Shown in pieces: positions 23,708-32,110 of a stretch of DNA of 32,110 nucleotides. The first letter of the stretch is position 1; every line of letters begins with the position of its first letter. Source of the DNA: Candidatus Aenigmatarchaeota archaeon (lineage in GTDB: Archaea > Aenigmatarchaeota > Aenigmatarchaeia > QMZP01 > QMZT01); the NCBI GenBank assembly GCA_021162425.1, contig JAGGYQ010000075.1:1-32110 (forward strand), given 5' to 3'. Position numbers and translations under genes: made by a program. Below the pieces are notes generated by a model, which had not been told where the DNA came from, ran no database searches, and was given only the letters and a program-made list of their open reading frames with translations.

Positions 23708-25222
23708 TTAATATAAGTATCCGAGCTCGAGTATTACCTTTACTGGCTGAAGCATGTCCTTGTTAGAAACGGTGTAAATAAAAGAAGAAACAGGTTTTTT
23801 TATGTCAGAAGTTATGACCTTGTACTCGTCTCCTGCTGCCCATGCGAGTATTGACTTTAGGATAATTTTCTGCTCTTCTACCGAAAGGTCACCTGCAGAT
23901 AGCCAAGCGGTTCTCCCCTTACCTTCAACATTATAATTTATTATGCATGCTGGAACACCGCTTCCTATTTGTCTTAAAAGTATTTTGTAGGTTTCGTTGT
24001 TCGCTTGTGTTGTGTTTTCGTTTGAGGTTAGAAAATTTGACATCCTGTGTCCGTAGTGGAATGTTACTTTAATGTTGTCCACTTTCGAATTCCCGTGTAT
24101 CTGGAGCAAAGTTATGTTACTTTTGATAATACTGCCTTCCCCTGTTGCTGAGGCGACAAGTTTACCGTCACTGTAAAGTCTAAATAAATTCCCTTCAGCC
24201 GCTATCCTAATTCTGTGCCATGCACCGGGTTCTGTTATATGTGAGGTGTTTGTTCCTATTGAATGCAATGACGAGTCACTCCTGTAAAAACTATCGAAGC
24301 CAAAAGAACTGTTCGAGCTGAAAGATGCAAAATATTGATTGTTGTTCGAATCGAACCTGAACCCGACCAAAAGCAAAGCGTTTTTGTCGAGCATGATATC
24401 CATATCTATTTCACCCGTGTCAAATCCCTTATAAAACCTTGTGTATACACGCGTATCATTCCCCAAAAAAAGAGATGGTGAAGGATTTCCATCAGGGGCG
24501 AGCATAAGCAACCCTGTTAGGTTGGCCCACTCATACGTTGAATTAAACGTATCGTAGAACCTTGGAATATTATAAAAATATCTGTAGATTTTATTTATTT
24601 CATTTGAGGCATCTTTGCTCTCATCTGTGAAGACTATGTATTTTTCTGTCGCTTTTTCCTCTCCTGTATCAAGCCCAAAGACTTCGCGTTGAACATAATC
24701 GATTTTTGGCAGGTCAAACACCTCAACCACACCTTTACCTTTGCTCAAAAAATTTCTAATCTGTGCCAAATGCTGTGTGAGGTCTGTATATTTGGGAATC
24801 AGCACAACATCAAAATCAAAAGAAAAAAGCTCATCTATGCTGTTCACACCTATAACTTCGAATGTCACATCCTGACCATTTATATCAAAACCGGGTTTCA
24901 AGGCATTTTCAATTGCATTCTTCTCATCTTCGTCGCACAGACACCCTGTTTTTATTTTTGGTTTTATGACATTTTTCAAAACGACTGAATACATGATATT
25001 GCTTGGTAGGAGTTTTTCCAGTTCGCGCTCTATGCTTGTCCTGTTAAACCAGTCAACGCCCTTCAAATTCAACACCTTCAACACATCATCCCCGAGAATT
25101 CCTAATTTTATTCTTGACCATTCAATTTGATTTGTGGGTATAGATGAGAACTGCGTGAAAACAAAAAATAGAAGCAGAACGATAAGTATGATTTCCACCA
25201 CGTGCATGAAACCCTTTTTCAT
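23708..25222 (-). CDS. Surface/pilin-like anchored protein with LamG-like segment
   Basis: N-term MKKGFMHVVEIILIVLLLFFVF (type IV pilin-like hydrophobic segment with Glu); middle region DMDIMLDK...AWHRIRIAAEGNLFRLYSDGKLVASATGEG...VDNIKVTF resembles a concanavalin/LamG beta-sandwich. Confidence 0.65.
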   Translation of the reverse strand: MKKGFMHVVEIILIVLLLFFVFTQFSSIPTNQIEWSRIKLGILGDDVLKVLNLKGVDWFNRTSIERELEKLLPSNIMYSVVLKNVIKPKIKTGCLCDEDEKNAIENALKPGFDINGQDVTFEVIGVNSIDELFSFDFDVVLIPKYTDLTQHLAQIRNFLSKGKGVVEVFDLPKIDYVQREVFGLDTGEEKATEKYIVFTDESKDASNEINKIYRYFYNIPRFYDTFNSTYEWANLTGLLMLAPDGNPSPSLFLGNDTRVYTRFYKGFDTGEIDMDIMLDKNALLLVGFRFDSNNNQYFASFSSNSSFGFDSFYRSDSSLHSIGTNTSHITEPGAWHRIRIAAEGNLFRLYSDGKLVASATGEGSIIKSNITLLQIHGNSKVDNIKVTFHYGHRMSNFLTSNENTTQANNETYKILLRQIGSGVPACIINYNVEGKGRTAWLSAGDLSVEEQKIILKSILAWAAGDEYKVITSDIKKPVSSFIYTVSNKDMLQPVKVILELGYLY

Positions 25223-25253
25223 GATTTATAATTGAAATATCATATTATAAATT

Positions 25254-26645
25254 ATGAATTTCAAAGCGGTTCTGCATTATCTCGGATTAGTTCTTACTAT
25301 AATATCTGTGTTAATGCTTTTGCCTGTTGTTGTCAGCTATATTTTCAACGAAGATGTCTATGTGCCTTTCATATTCGGCTTTGTAGTAACGATGAGCTTC
25401 GGAATTGCATTGAGGAAGAAGTTTCCACGCGGAAATCTTACCTTAGGCTCTGCAATGGTTTTGGCTAGTCTTACATTCGTTCTGATGTCCGCATTCGGTT
25501 CTCTTGTATACCTTGACCATCTGGACCTACTTGATGCATTTTTTGAATCTGTCTCTGGTTTCACAACAACAGGGCTAACAGTTATTGAACCAGAGACTTT
25601 TCCATACTCTCTGCTCTTCTGGCGCGCGATGACACAATGGATAGGTGGAATAGGGATTTTGGTCATATTCCTCCTTATGCTTTCGTCTCCCGGTATGTCC
25701 TCATATTATATATACAGGGCAGAAGGTCATCCGGAAAGAATAGAGGCGAGTGTTTATCATACGGTTAAGAGAATATTCTTAATATACATAACTTACACCA
25801 TAGCAGGTATTTTTTTGCTATGCTTTTTTGGTATGCCTGTGTTTGATGCTGTTGTGCATGCTTTTACGTCAGTTTCTACGGGCGGTTTTTCTATAAAAAA
25901 CGGGTCAGTGGGAAGTTACAATACACCTGCGATTTACGCGGTCATGGTTGTTTTGATGACATTGGGAGGGACATCGTTTTTCATACACAACAGTATGTTC
26001 AAAAGGAACTTTAAAGAGTATTTCAAAAATGGTGAAACGCAGCTCTTTTGGGCTATAATATTAACGTTTTCTGTTCTTCTTTCAGTAGCTTTTGTTTCAG
26101 CATCGAGGCCTTTTGCCGACGGAATTTTTTACACATTCTCAGCTTTAACTACAACAGGATTTTCGATAGCAGGCATACATTCCGAGTTTTCGAAATTCTT
26201 AATAATCATACTTATGATAGTTGGAGGATTTGCAGGCTCAACAGCAGGTGGACTCAAACTGGTTCGCATTGGTATACTTGGCAAGGCAGTTGTGTGGGTC
26301 AGTAAAAAAATATCTTATCCGTTATCCGCTGTTGTGCCTTTCAAATTTTACGGCAAGCTTATAAGAGATGACGAATTGACAATAATATCGCTCTTTTCGT
26401 TTATTTATCTGGCAATACTTGTTATTTCCACAACAATAATAAGCCTTTTGGGGTATTCGCCAATTGACTCATTTTTTGTTTCCGCATCCGCTGAAGGGAC
26501 AGTTGGTCTATCAACAGTTGACATATCCTCGATGAACCCAGCGGGTAAAATAGTTCTTATAATTGATATGTTGCTTGGAAGACTTGAGATACTCCCATTT
26601 TTTGTTTTGTTCAACTCCATCTGGGTTGCCATGAGAAAAAGATAA
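25254..26645 (+). CDS. trkH: TrkH-family potassium transporter
   Basis: Four pore-like repeats SGFTTTGLT, VSTGGFS, TTTGFSIAG, GTVGLSTVD plus GGFAGSTAGGLKLVR. Confidence 0.93.
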   Translation: MNFKAVLHYLGLVLTIISVLMLLPVVVSYIFNEDVYVPFIFGFVVTMSFGIALRKKFPRGNLTLGSAMVLASLTFVLMSAFGSLVYLDHLDLLDAFFESVSGFTTTGLTVIEPETFPYSLLFWRAMTQWIGGIGILVIFLLMLSSPGMSSYYIYRAEGHPERIEASVYHTVKRIFLIYITYTIAGIFLLCFFGMPVFDAVVHAFTSVSTGGFSIKNGSVGSYNTPAIYAVMVVLMTLGGTSFFIHNSMFKRNFKEYFKNGETQLFWAIILTFSVLLSVAFVSASRPFADGIFYTFSALTTTGFSIAGIHSEFSKFLIIILMIVGGFAGSTAGGLKLVRIGILGKAVVWVSKKISYPLSAVVPFKFYGKLIRDDELTIISLFSFIYLAILVISTTIISLLGYSPIDSFFVSASAEGTVGLSTVDISSMNPAGKIVLIIDMLLGRLEILPFFVLFNSIWVAMRKR

Positions 26646-26686
26646 AACTTTTAAATGTTCGCTGTCCATATAAATTCATTCGAAGA

Positions 26687-26709
26687 ACGGGTTAGCGAAG
26701 CTGACCCGT
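26687..26709 (+). promoter_or_regulatory. Hairpin in uS15 mRNA leader
   Basis: ACGGGTTAGC-GAA-GCTGACCCGT, 10-bp stem with one G-U pair, just upstream of gaggtga SD. Confidence 0.55.
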
Positions 26710-26732
26710 ATCGAGGTGAGAATATCGCACGG

Positions 26733-27176
26733 ATGTATTCGAGGAAAAAGGGAAAGTCAGGTTCGCATAAACCACTTGTAAAGATAGCGAAATGGGTCGA
26801 GTATAAACCAGAGGAAGTCGAAGAGCTTGTTGTTAAATACGCAAAGCAGGGCTTGTCGTCAGCGCAGATAGGTTTGATTTTGAGAGATCAATACGGAATC
26901 CCTTCTGTTAAGGTCGTTGCAAAGAAGGCAGTTACACAAATACTGAAAGAGCATGACCTTTATCCAAAAATACCAGAAGAGCTCATGAACCTTTTGAAAA
27001 AGGCAGTTCAGATAATGTCACACCTTGAGAAAAACAAGAAGGATTATCAGGCGAAAAGAGGACTTGAGCTGACCGAATCGAAGATACGCAGACTTGCAAA
27101 ATACTACATTCGAAAGGGCAAGCTTCCGAAAGATTGGAAATATGACCCAGAGCAGGCGAAGCTTCTGGTCAGATAG
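26733..27176 (+). CDS. rps15: Ribosomal protein uS15
   Basis: [17 protein letters not shown]...[19 protein letters not shown]...[41 protein letters not shown]-track start 26655 is over-extended. Confidence 0.95.
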   Translation: MYSRKKGKSGSHKPLVKIAKWVEYKPEEVEELVVKYAKQGLSSAQIGLILRDQYGIPSVKVVAKKAVTQILKEHDLYPKIPEELMNLLKKAVQIMSHLEKNKKDYQAKRGLELTESKIRRLAKYYIRKGKLPKDWKYDPEQAKLLVR

Positions 27177-27323
27177 GTTACCAGAAAAGGGTTGTTGGTT
27201 GCAGCTGCAGATGCCATCATATTTTGATATATGATAAAAGAGAGGAACTGCAGATGGTTTTGAGTCTGCTTTGTGGTAAATTTGTCAAATCTTCATATAA
27301 ACACATGCTGGCGTAAATAATTT

Positions 27324-28520
27324 TTATCTATACTTTCTTATGTATTCTTCTATTTTGTTGAAAGCCTCTTCAAGGATATCGAGAGGCGGAAGAAACACGA
27401 TACGGAAGTGGTCAGGCTTTGGGTAGCCGAAGCCCGTCCCGAAGACAGTCAAGACATATTTCTCTCTCAAAAGTCCGAGAACAAATTCTTTGTCATCCTT
27501 GACATCAACTTCTATTTTTGGAAACGCATAGAAAGCGCCTCTGGGCTTTACACATGATATTCCGTCTATCTCGTTCAGTCTTTTGTGAAGAAGGTCTCTC
27601 CTTGCCTGAAGTTTTTCTACAGCTTCTTTTAAATGCTCTTGCGAACCTTCAAGGGCAGGTTTTATCGCGTATTGGAACGGTCCGGGCGAAGATAAACGGG
27701 CTCTGGCGAGCTGAAAAACTGCATTTTTCAATCCGCCTATATATTTTTCGTTGCCGCTGAATATTAGCCAGCCAATACGCCATCCAGGGACAAGGTAATT
27801 TTTGGACAGTCCACCCATTGTTATGACAGGAACATCATCTGCCAAAGACGCGGTGGAGCAATGAGTGATATTGTCAAAAACCAGTTTGTCGTATATTTCG
27901 TCCGATATTATCACAAGGTTATGTTCATTGGCTATGTCCACTATTTCCTGAAGCGTTTTTCTGCTGTAAAGTGCTCCTGTCGGATTGTTTGGGTTTATCA
28001 AAACTATACCTCTTGTTTTTTCGTTTATTTTTCTTCTGATGTCATCGAGATCTGGCTGCCATTCTTCCCCTTCGTTTTTCTCGTATTGATTTAGAACAGC
28101 GCCGAGTTTGTTGATTACTGCGATATAAAGTGGGTAGCCGGGATTTGGTGTTAGGACATTTTCTTTTGGATTGATGAGTGCATTCAAAATAAGTTCAATA
28201 CCCTCGCTTAATCCAGTCGTGATTAAAATATCATCTTCCTCAACGCTTTTTATACCCTTTCTATGGGCTTCTCTTGCTATTACCTCTCTTGCTTCCGAAA
28301 CACCTATCGAATCGGCGTAACCGTTTTTGTTTTCAAGCATGGCTTTATACGTGGCTTCTATCATGTGTTTTGGTGTAAAAAAATCGAAGACATTGGGGTC
28401 ACCTATGTTAAGGTGCAGTATTTTTTTACCCTGTCTTTTCAACTTCTTGGCCTCAACTACAACATCTCTTATGGCGTAGGTCACGTTTTTCACACGTTCA
28501 GCGGGCAGAATTGTTTTCAT
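27324..28520 (-). CDS. PLP-dependent class I/II aminotransferase (alanine/aspartate aminotransferase-like)
   Basis: INPNNPTGALY, ISDEIYDKLVFD, GGLSKNYLVPGWRIGWL. Confidence 0.93.
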   Translation of the reverse strand: MKTILPAERVKNVTYAIRDVVVEAKKLKRQGKKILHLNIGDPNVFDFFTPKHMIEATYKAMLENKNGYADSIGVSEAREVIAREAHRKGIKSVEEDDILITTGLSEGIELILNALINPKENVLTPNPGYPLYIAVINKLGAVLNQYEKNEGEEWQPDLDDIRRKINEKTRGIVLINPNNPTGALYSRKTLQEIVDIANEHNLVIISDEIYDKLVFDNITHCSTASLADDVPVITMGGLSKNYLVPGWRIGWLIFSGNEKYIGGLKNAVFQLARARLSSPGPFQYAIKPALEGSQEHLKEAVEKLQARRDLLHKRLNEIDGISCVKPRGAFYAFPKIEVDVKDDKEFVLGLLREKYVLTVFGTGFGYPKPDHFRIVFLPPLDILEEAFNKIEEYIRKYR

Positions 28521-28581
28521 ATACTTTTCTTTGCCTTTATGCTTTTATATATTTGGTGATTTTATTTCGTCAAAGAGCGAA

Positions 28582-29208
28582 TTATTCCCATATGAACTCA
28601 AAATCTCTGACCTGTTTTTTTCTTTCATCCCTGACCTTCCACAAAAACATCAACGCCAGACCCGTTAAGATACCACCAACATGCCCGAAATTCGCTATTC
28701 CAGGTTGCGCGCCCATTAGTCCGTAGAACGATTCCTCTATCAGAAGCAATACAATAAGCAGGGCTGCTGGAAGGGGGAACAAACCAAAAATATAAACCCA
28801 CGATCTAGGGAATTTGAAGGCATACGCCGCCAAGACACCAAAAACCGCACCAGATGCTCCTATCAATGCGTAATCCGTGCCTGTGAACAAGATGTAAATT
28901 ATGGCTGACCCTACACCTGAGATAAAATACAGGAGAGTGAATCGCTTTTTGCCTATTACAAGTTCTAGTGGAAAACCAAAAATTGCCAAAACAAACATGT
29001 TTATGGTTATGTGGAACACTCCACCATGAAGAAACATATATGTTATGAATTGCCACCACATGCCTGAAAGCGCATAATCCGGTTTCAATTCAAAAATATA
29101 TGTGAACCATGGTATAAATAGTTGAATAATGAAAAATATTATATTGACAGCTATAAGATAAAACGTCATGGATTTCGTGAATTTATACCCTGTCCTCCTG
29201 TAATACAT
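28582..29208 (-). CDS. Rhomboid-family intramembrane serine protease
   Basis: MFLHGGVFHITINM, IGASGAVFGVLAAY (catalytic GxSG), FGHVGGILTGLAL (catalytic His). Confidence 0.93.
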   Translation of the reverse strand: MYYRRTGYKFTKSMTFYLIAVNIIFFIIQLFIPWFTYIFELKPDYALSGMWWQFITYMFLHGGVFHITINMFVLAIFGFPLELVIGKKRFTLLYFISGVGSAIIYILFTGTDYALIGASGAVFGVLAAYAFKFPRSWVYIFGLFPLPAALLIVLLLIEESFYGLMGAQPGIANFGHVGGILTGLALMFLWKVRDERKKQVRDFEFIWE

Positions 29209-29218
29209 GTTTTCGCCT

Positions 29219-29875
29219 TTAACCCATTCGTTTGCTGCGATGAAAATCGCATATATCGTTTAACGGACAAATACCACATTTTGGATTATGTGTCCTGCAT
29301 ATTTCCTTACCAAAATTTACAAACCCTACATTAACCAGAAACCTTTCCTTTTCAGATACAAGGGATTCCAGAGTTTTTCTTATTTCTTCGTATTTCGCGT
29401 TTTGGTCGACGAGACCTAGTCTTTTTGAACACACTTCGACATGCACATCGACAGGTATATTAGGGACACCGAAGCCATAGGAAAGAACGACATCAGCTGT
29501 TTTTGGCCCTACACCGGGAAGACTCATCAGTTCTTTTCTCGTTCTGGGGGACTTGCCATTATATTTTTCAACCACGATTTTTGATATTTGTTTTATGCGT
29601 TTCGCCTTTTCTCTATACGTTCCAGAAGGCTTTATGAGGTTTTCAAGCGTTTTATCTTCCATCCTGATTATCTCCTCTGGGCATGTCACAACAGAAAAAA
29701 GTCTTTCGCTCGCCATTGCGGTGTTTTCATCTTTTGTTCTTTGTGAGAGGACAGTTGTTATGAGCAGCTCGAATGGGTCTATGTTTCGCTCAAGAAATTC
29801 GTTTATGCGTTTTCCGTATCTGCTCCTGATAAACTTAATTATTATTTTCATCTTTTCTTTTTTTGATAATCCCAT
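29219..29875 (-). CDS. nth: Endonuclease III-like HhH-GPD glycosylase with Fe-S cluster
   Basis: LPGVGPKTADVVLSYGFGVPNIPVDVHVEVCSKRLGL and C-x6-C-x2-C-x5-C CRTHNPKCGICPLNDIC. Confidence 0.93.
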   Translation of the reverse strand: MGLSKKEKMKIIIKFIRSRYGKRINEFLERNIDPFELLITTVLSQRTKDENTAMASERLFSVVTCPEEIIRMEDKTLENLIKPSGTYREKAKRIKQISKIVVEKYNGKSPRTRKELMSLPGVGPKTADVVLSYGFGVPNIPVDVHVEVCSKRLGLVDQNAKYEEIRKTLESLVSEKERFLVNVGFVNFGKEICRTHNPKCGICPLNDICDFHRSKRMG

Positions 29876-29889
29876 AACAGAATTTTCAA

Positions 29890-31101
29890 TTATAAATTAT
29901 AAAAGTCTTTGAGTTTTTTCTGTCGAAGAATTTTGCTGCGCTTTAAAAACTCGTGTATATCAATTCTTAATCGCGTCCCTATGTTATTTAACGCATCTTT
30001 CAGCGATGAGAATTTTTTCGGTGGCGATTTGAATGCGTTTCTCGCTGTTTCGCGTACAAGCCACACGCCAAGCGGTATGGTGTAACCTTCACGAACCTCA
30101 CGGAAACCTACCACAGTTGCCTGTTTTCTGATTTTGTGCAAATACTCGACAACAGCAAGTCTGCTCGCGTAGTACCCACCTGCTTGGAGATTCGCATATT
30201 TCGTCCTTCCCTGAAAGGATTCGTATTCTTCAAGTATTTCCGTTCGTTTCAGATTGAATGACCAGGTCGTCCCAGGGGACCACGCCTCGAAATTCTCGAA
30301 CTCCCATCTTCCAGGTATGAACAAAAATTCGAAGTGGTTATCAAGATATTCGCTTGAAAAGACGAGGTATTCGTTTATCTGGTTGTATGTTTTTATATTG
30401 CTGATTAACTTCTTTGCTATCATGTCATCGACAGCTGTTATTGACCAGCGCGTGGGGACAAGTTTTTTCCTTCCCTCGTAACCGAGAATACCAGAAGAAA
30501 GCACCACTGAAAGTTTATATACATCTATTCCATTTTTGTAAAGCATGAATCCTGCTTCTTCTGCTTTGAGTTCGTCTGTGAGGACTTTTTCTATTTTTCG
30601 TGGTATTTTGGGGTTCTCTGTTACCTTGAGATATTTGAGAATACCAGAAGGTCCCATGGGTTGTATGATATCAGAAAATTCAAAATTGATGGCGGGCTTT
30701 CTCCTGAATTTAATTTCGACATCCAGCGGTTTGATGGATAACGCAATCTCTTGATTTTTTTCTATGAGTTTCGAATGTGAATATATGTTCTCCCTGCTTT
30801 TTGCCCTCATGACAAAAGACCGCATTTCTATTATTTCTCCGTATGGTTTGCCAAACCATTTGACCGGGTGGTCGATTATGCCTAACTTTTCTTCGTTAAG
30901 TGTGGTGAGAGGACCGACATAGACGTTCGGATAGAAGTTATGACCGATGAATATGGATGTGCTTGGGCCGAAAAAATCTTCTTTAAGTCTGGTTTTTATC
31001 GCAGGGATTGACTTCTCCCTGTAGTAAAGTGGGCATATCTTCCATCCACAAAGATGCCGTGAGCCTTTGCACACAAGACACAATCTGGCAGGACTGACCA
31101 T
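29890..31101 (-). CDS. Archaeal Nre-family DNA repair protein
   Basis: LCLVCKGSRHLCGWKICPLYYR zinc motif, FFGPSTSIFIGHNFYPNVYVGPL, C-terminal PIP-like QKKLKDFY. Confidence 0.88.
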   Translation of the reverse strand: MVSPARLCLVCKGSRHLCGWKICPLYYREKSIPAIKTRLKEDFFGPSTSIFIGHNFYPNVYVGPLTTLNEEKLGIIDHPVKWFGKPYGEIIEMRSFVMRAKSRENIYSHSKLIEKNQEIALSIKPLDVEIKFRRKPAINFEFSDIIQPMGPSGILKYLKVTENPKIPRKIEKVLTDELKAEEAGFMLYKNGIDVYKLSVVLSSGILGYEGRKKLVPTRWSITAVDDMIAKKLISNIKTYNQINEYLVFSSEYLDNHFEFLFIPGRWEFENFEAWSPGTTWSFNLKRTEILEEYESFQGRTKYANLQAGGYYASRLAVVEYLHKIRKQATVVGFREVREGYTIPLGVWLVRETARNAFKSPPKKFSSLKDALNNIGTRLRIDIHEFLKRSKILRQKKLKDFYNL

Positions 31102-31144
31102 GATGAAGAATTATTTTTTATAGATATAAGATTAAAATTATCCT

Positions 31145-31594
31145 ATGAAGACGCGAAGGCAGAGCTTGTTCATTTCCATATTCATAGCGATTACAATGGT
31201 TGGCTCTATGATAGGATTCGCAACAATGAGGGCTATGCCTGAAGGCGGGAAGCGGATAGAGTTGCCTGTGGTTGTGAATAAGATTTTAACTCCGCAAGAG
31301 AAGATAGCTGCTCTTAAATCAGGGAAGGTTATCATAGAGTTTATATATCCTGAAAATTGCACAACCTGTGCAGGAAAGCTTGATATGTATGAAAAGTTTG
31401 TAAATTCCAAAGAATTCAAGGGCTATGTCATACTATCTTACTCAACATCTGAAAATGAAACAGCAGACTGGATGCTCAATCTCAACGGAGACCAAATAAA
31501 TTTGAGCAGTATAAATGATACGCAGAGCCTGAAAAAAATGTTCTGCAAAAAAGCAATAATAAAACCTGATGTATGTATACTGGAAGAAGTGTGA
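31145..31594 (+). CDS. Membrane-anchored thioredoxin-like protein (CTTC)
   Basis: N-terminal TM FISIFIAITMVGSMIGFA; VIIEFIYPENCTTCAGKLDMYEKF. Confidence 0.6.
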   Translation: MKTRRQSLFISIFIAITMVGSMIGFATMRAMPEGGKRIELPVVVNKILTPQEKIAALKSGKVIIEFIYPENCTTCAGKLDMYEKFVNSKEFKGYVILSYSTSENETADWMLNLNGDQINLSSINDTQSLKKMFCKKAIIKPDVCILEEV

Positions 31595-31606
31595 AAATCA
31601 CTAAAA

Positions 31607-31896
31607 CTAGATTATAAATGCCAGTGTCAATCCGATTATGAAACTGCCAACAATACCGCTGATTATATCAACAACAAGCAGTTTACTGGAGAATGTTGTC
31701 ATCATCCATCTTATTGAAAGTTCTGGTATGAGTAAACAAAAGCGTACAACAAACAATGAACCAGAATCAACAAATACATCAAAACAAGGAAAAGTTTTTC
31801 GTTTTCCCACTTTTTCATCCCCAGCGATTTTTCAAATTTTTTATGGAGTTTGGCGACATAAGGATTCACATAGAAAATTCCACGATAATAAATCAC
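31607..31896 (-). pseudogene. Possible frameshifted small membrane protein gene
   Basis: Overlapping minus ORFs 31711..31896 (KLFLVLMYLLILVHCLLYAF) and 31607..31810 (SSKLLVVDIISGIVGSFIIGLTLAFII) look like two halves of one multi-TM protein. Confidence 0.35.
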
Positions 31897-32042
31897 ACAA
31901 TTGATGCTGCCAAACCTCCAAAGATTGTTTGTAAAAAATTCAATGCTGTGATTGTATGTAAATTTAATTATTTAAAAATCTTGTTCGCGAAAAATTTGCG
32001 ACTTACGACGCTGTTAAGATAAGCCCCTAAACCAATTATAAA

Positions 32043-32110
32043 TCACCGCAAAGCTTGTATCCATTCTTCCAGTCCTTTTATTCCCGAATCAAAACTCTTC
32101 ACATTAATAT
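32043..32110 (-). CDS. C-terminal fragment of a CDS running off the right edge
   Basis: Minus frame reads ..NVKSFDSGIKGLEEWIQALR* with stop at 32043-32045; short, low certainty. Confidence 0.3.
   Translation of the reverse strand, partial: INVKSFDSGIKGLEEWIQALR

Noticed and set aside
27177-27323. Possible C/D-box sRNA in the uS15/aminotransferase spacer
   Set aside because: A C-box-like ATGATGG occurs on the minus strand but no matching D box (CTGA) at suitable spacing was found.
1-32110. CRISPR arrays, toxin-antitoxin pairs, restriction-modification or other defence systems
   Set aside because: No regular spaced direct repeats and no recognisable defence-gene motifs seen in the ORFs.

Overview
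Archaeal chromosomal segment: TFB, TopoVI A/B, eIF1A, eIF5A, a Pno1-like KH protein, uS15, Trm1 and an Nre-type repair protein, with TATA-like promoters and very tight gene packing. Most CDS are housekeeping or conserved archaeal families. Main points: (1) A minus-strand isoprenoid cluster (about 3.4-12.4 kb) encodes type 2 IPP isomerase, isopentenyl phosphate kinase, a GHMP decarboxylase-like protein, a P-loop 2-phosphoglycerate-kinase-like protein and a close look-alike of Thermoplasma mevalonate-3-kinase. Together these suggest a Thermoplasma-type mevalonate-3-phosphate pathway, with three HAD phosphatase genes and an unknown 367-aa gene embedded. (2) Two interrupted tRNA genes: tRNA-Phe(GAA) with a 60-nt T-loop intron, and tRNA-Asn(GTT) with insertions in the D-loop (14 nt), anticodon loop (12 nt) and T-loop (54 nt). 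(3) Two transposase-less elements share the terminal inverted repeat GCGTGTCTAA and are flanked by 10-bp direct repeats. One is about 143 bp; the other is about 0.8 kb and carries a Yip1-family membrane protein gene. Both are inserted exactly at the stop codon of a host gene (top6A, eIF5A). (4) A 25-aa lysine-rich ORF with a strong Shine-Dalgarno, below the cutoff of the supplied ORF track. (5) A perfect hairpin in the uS15 leader, and palindromes in the TFB and NUDIX promoters. Host lineage cannot be fixed from the window alone; a DPANN/Micrarchaeota-like or Thermoplasmatota-associated archaeon is only a guess. No CRISPR array, rRNA or transposase was seen.
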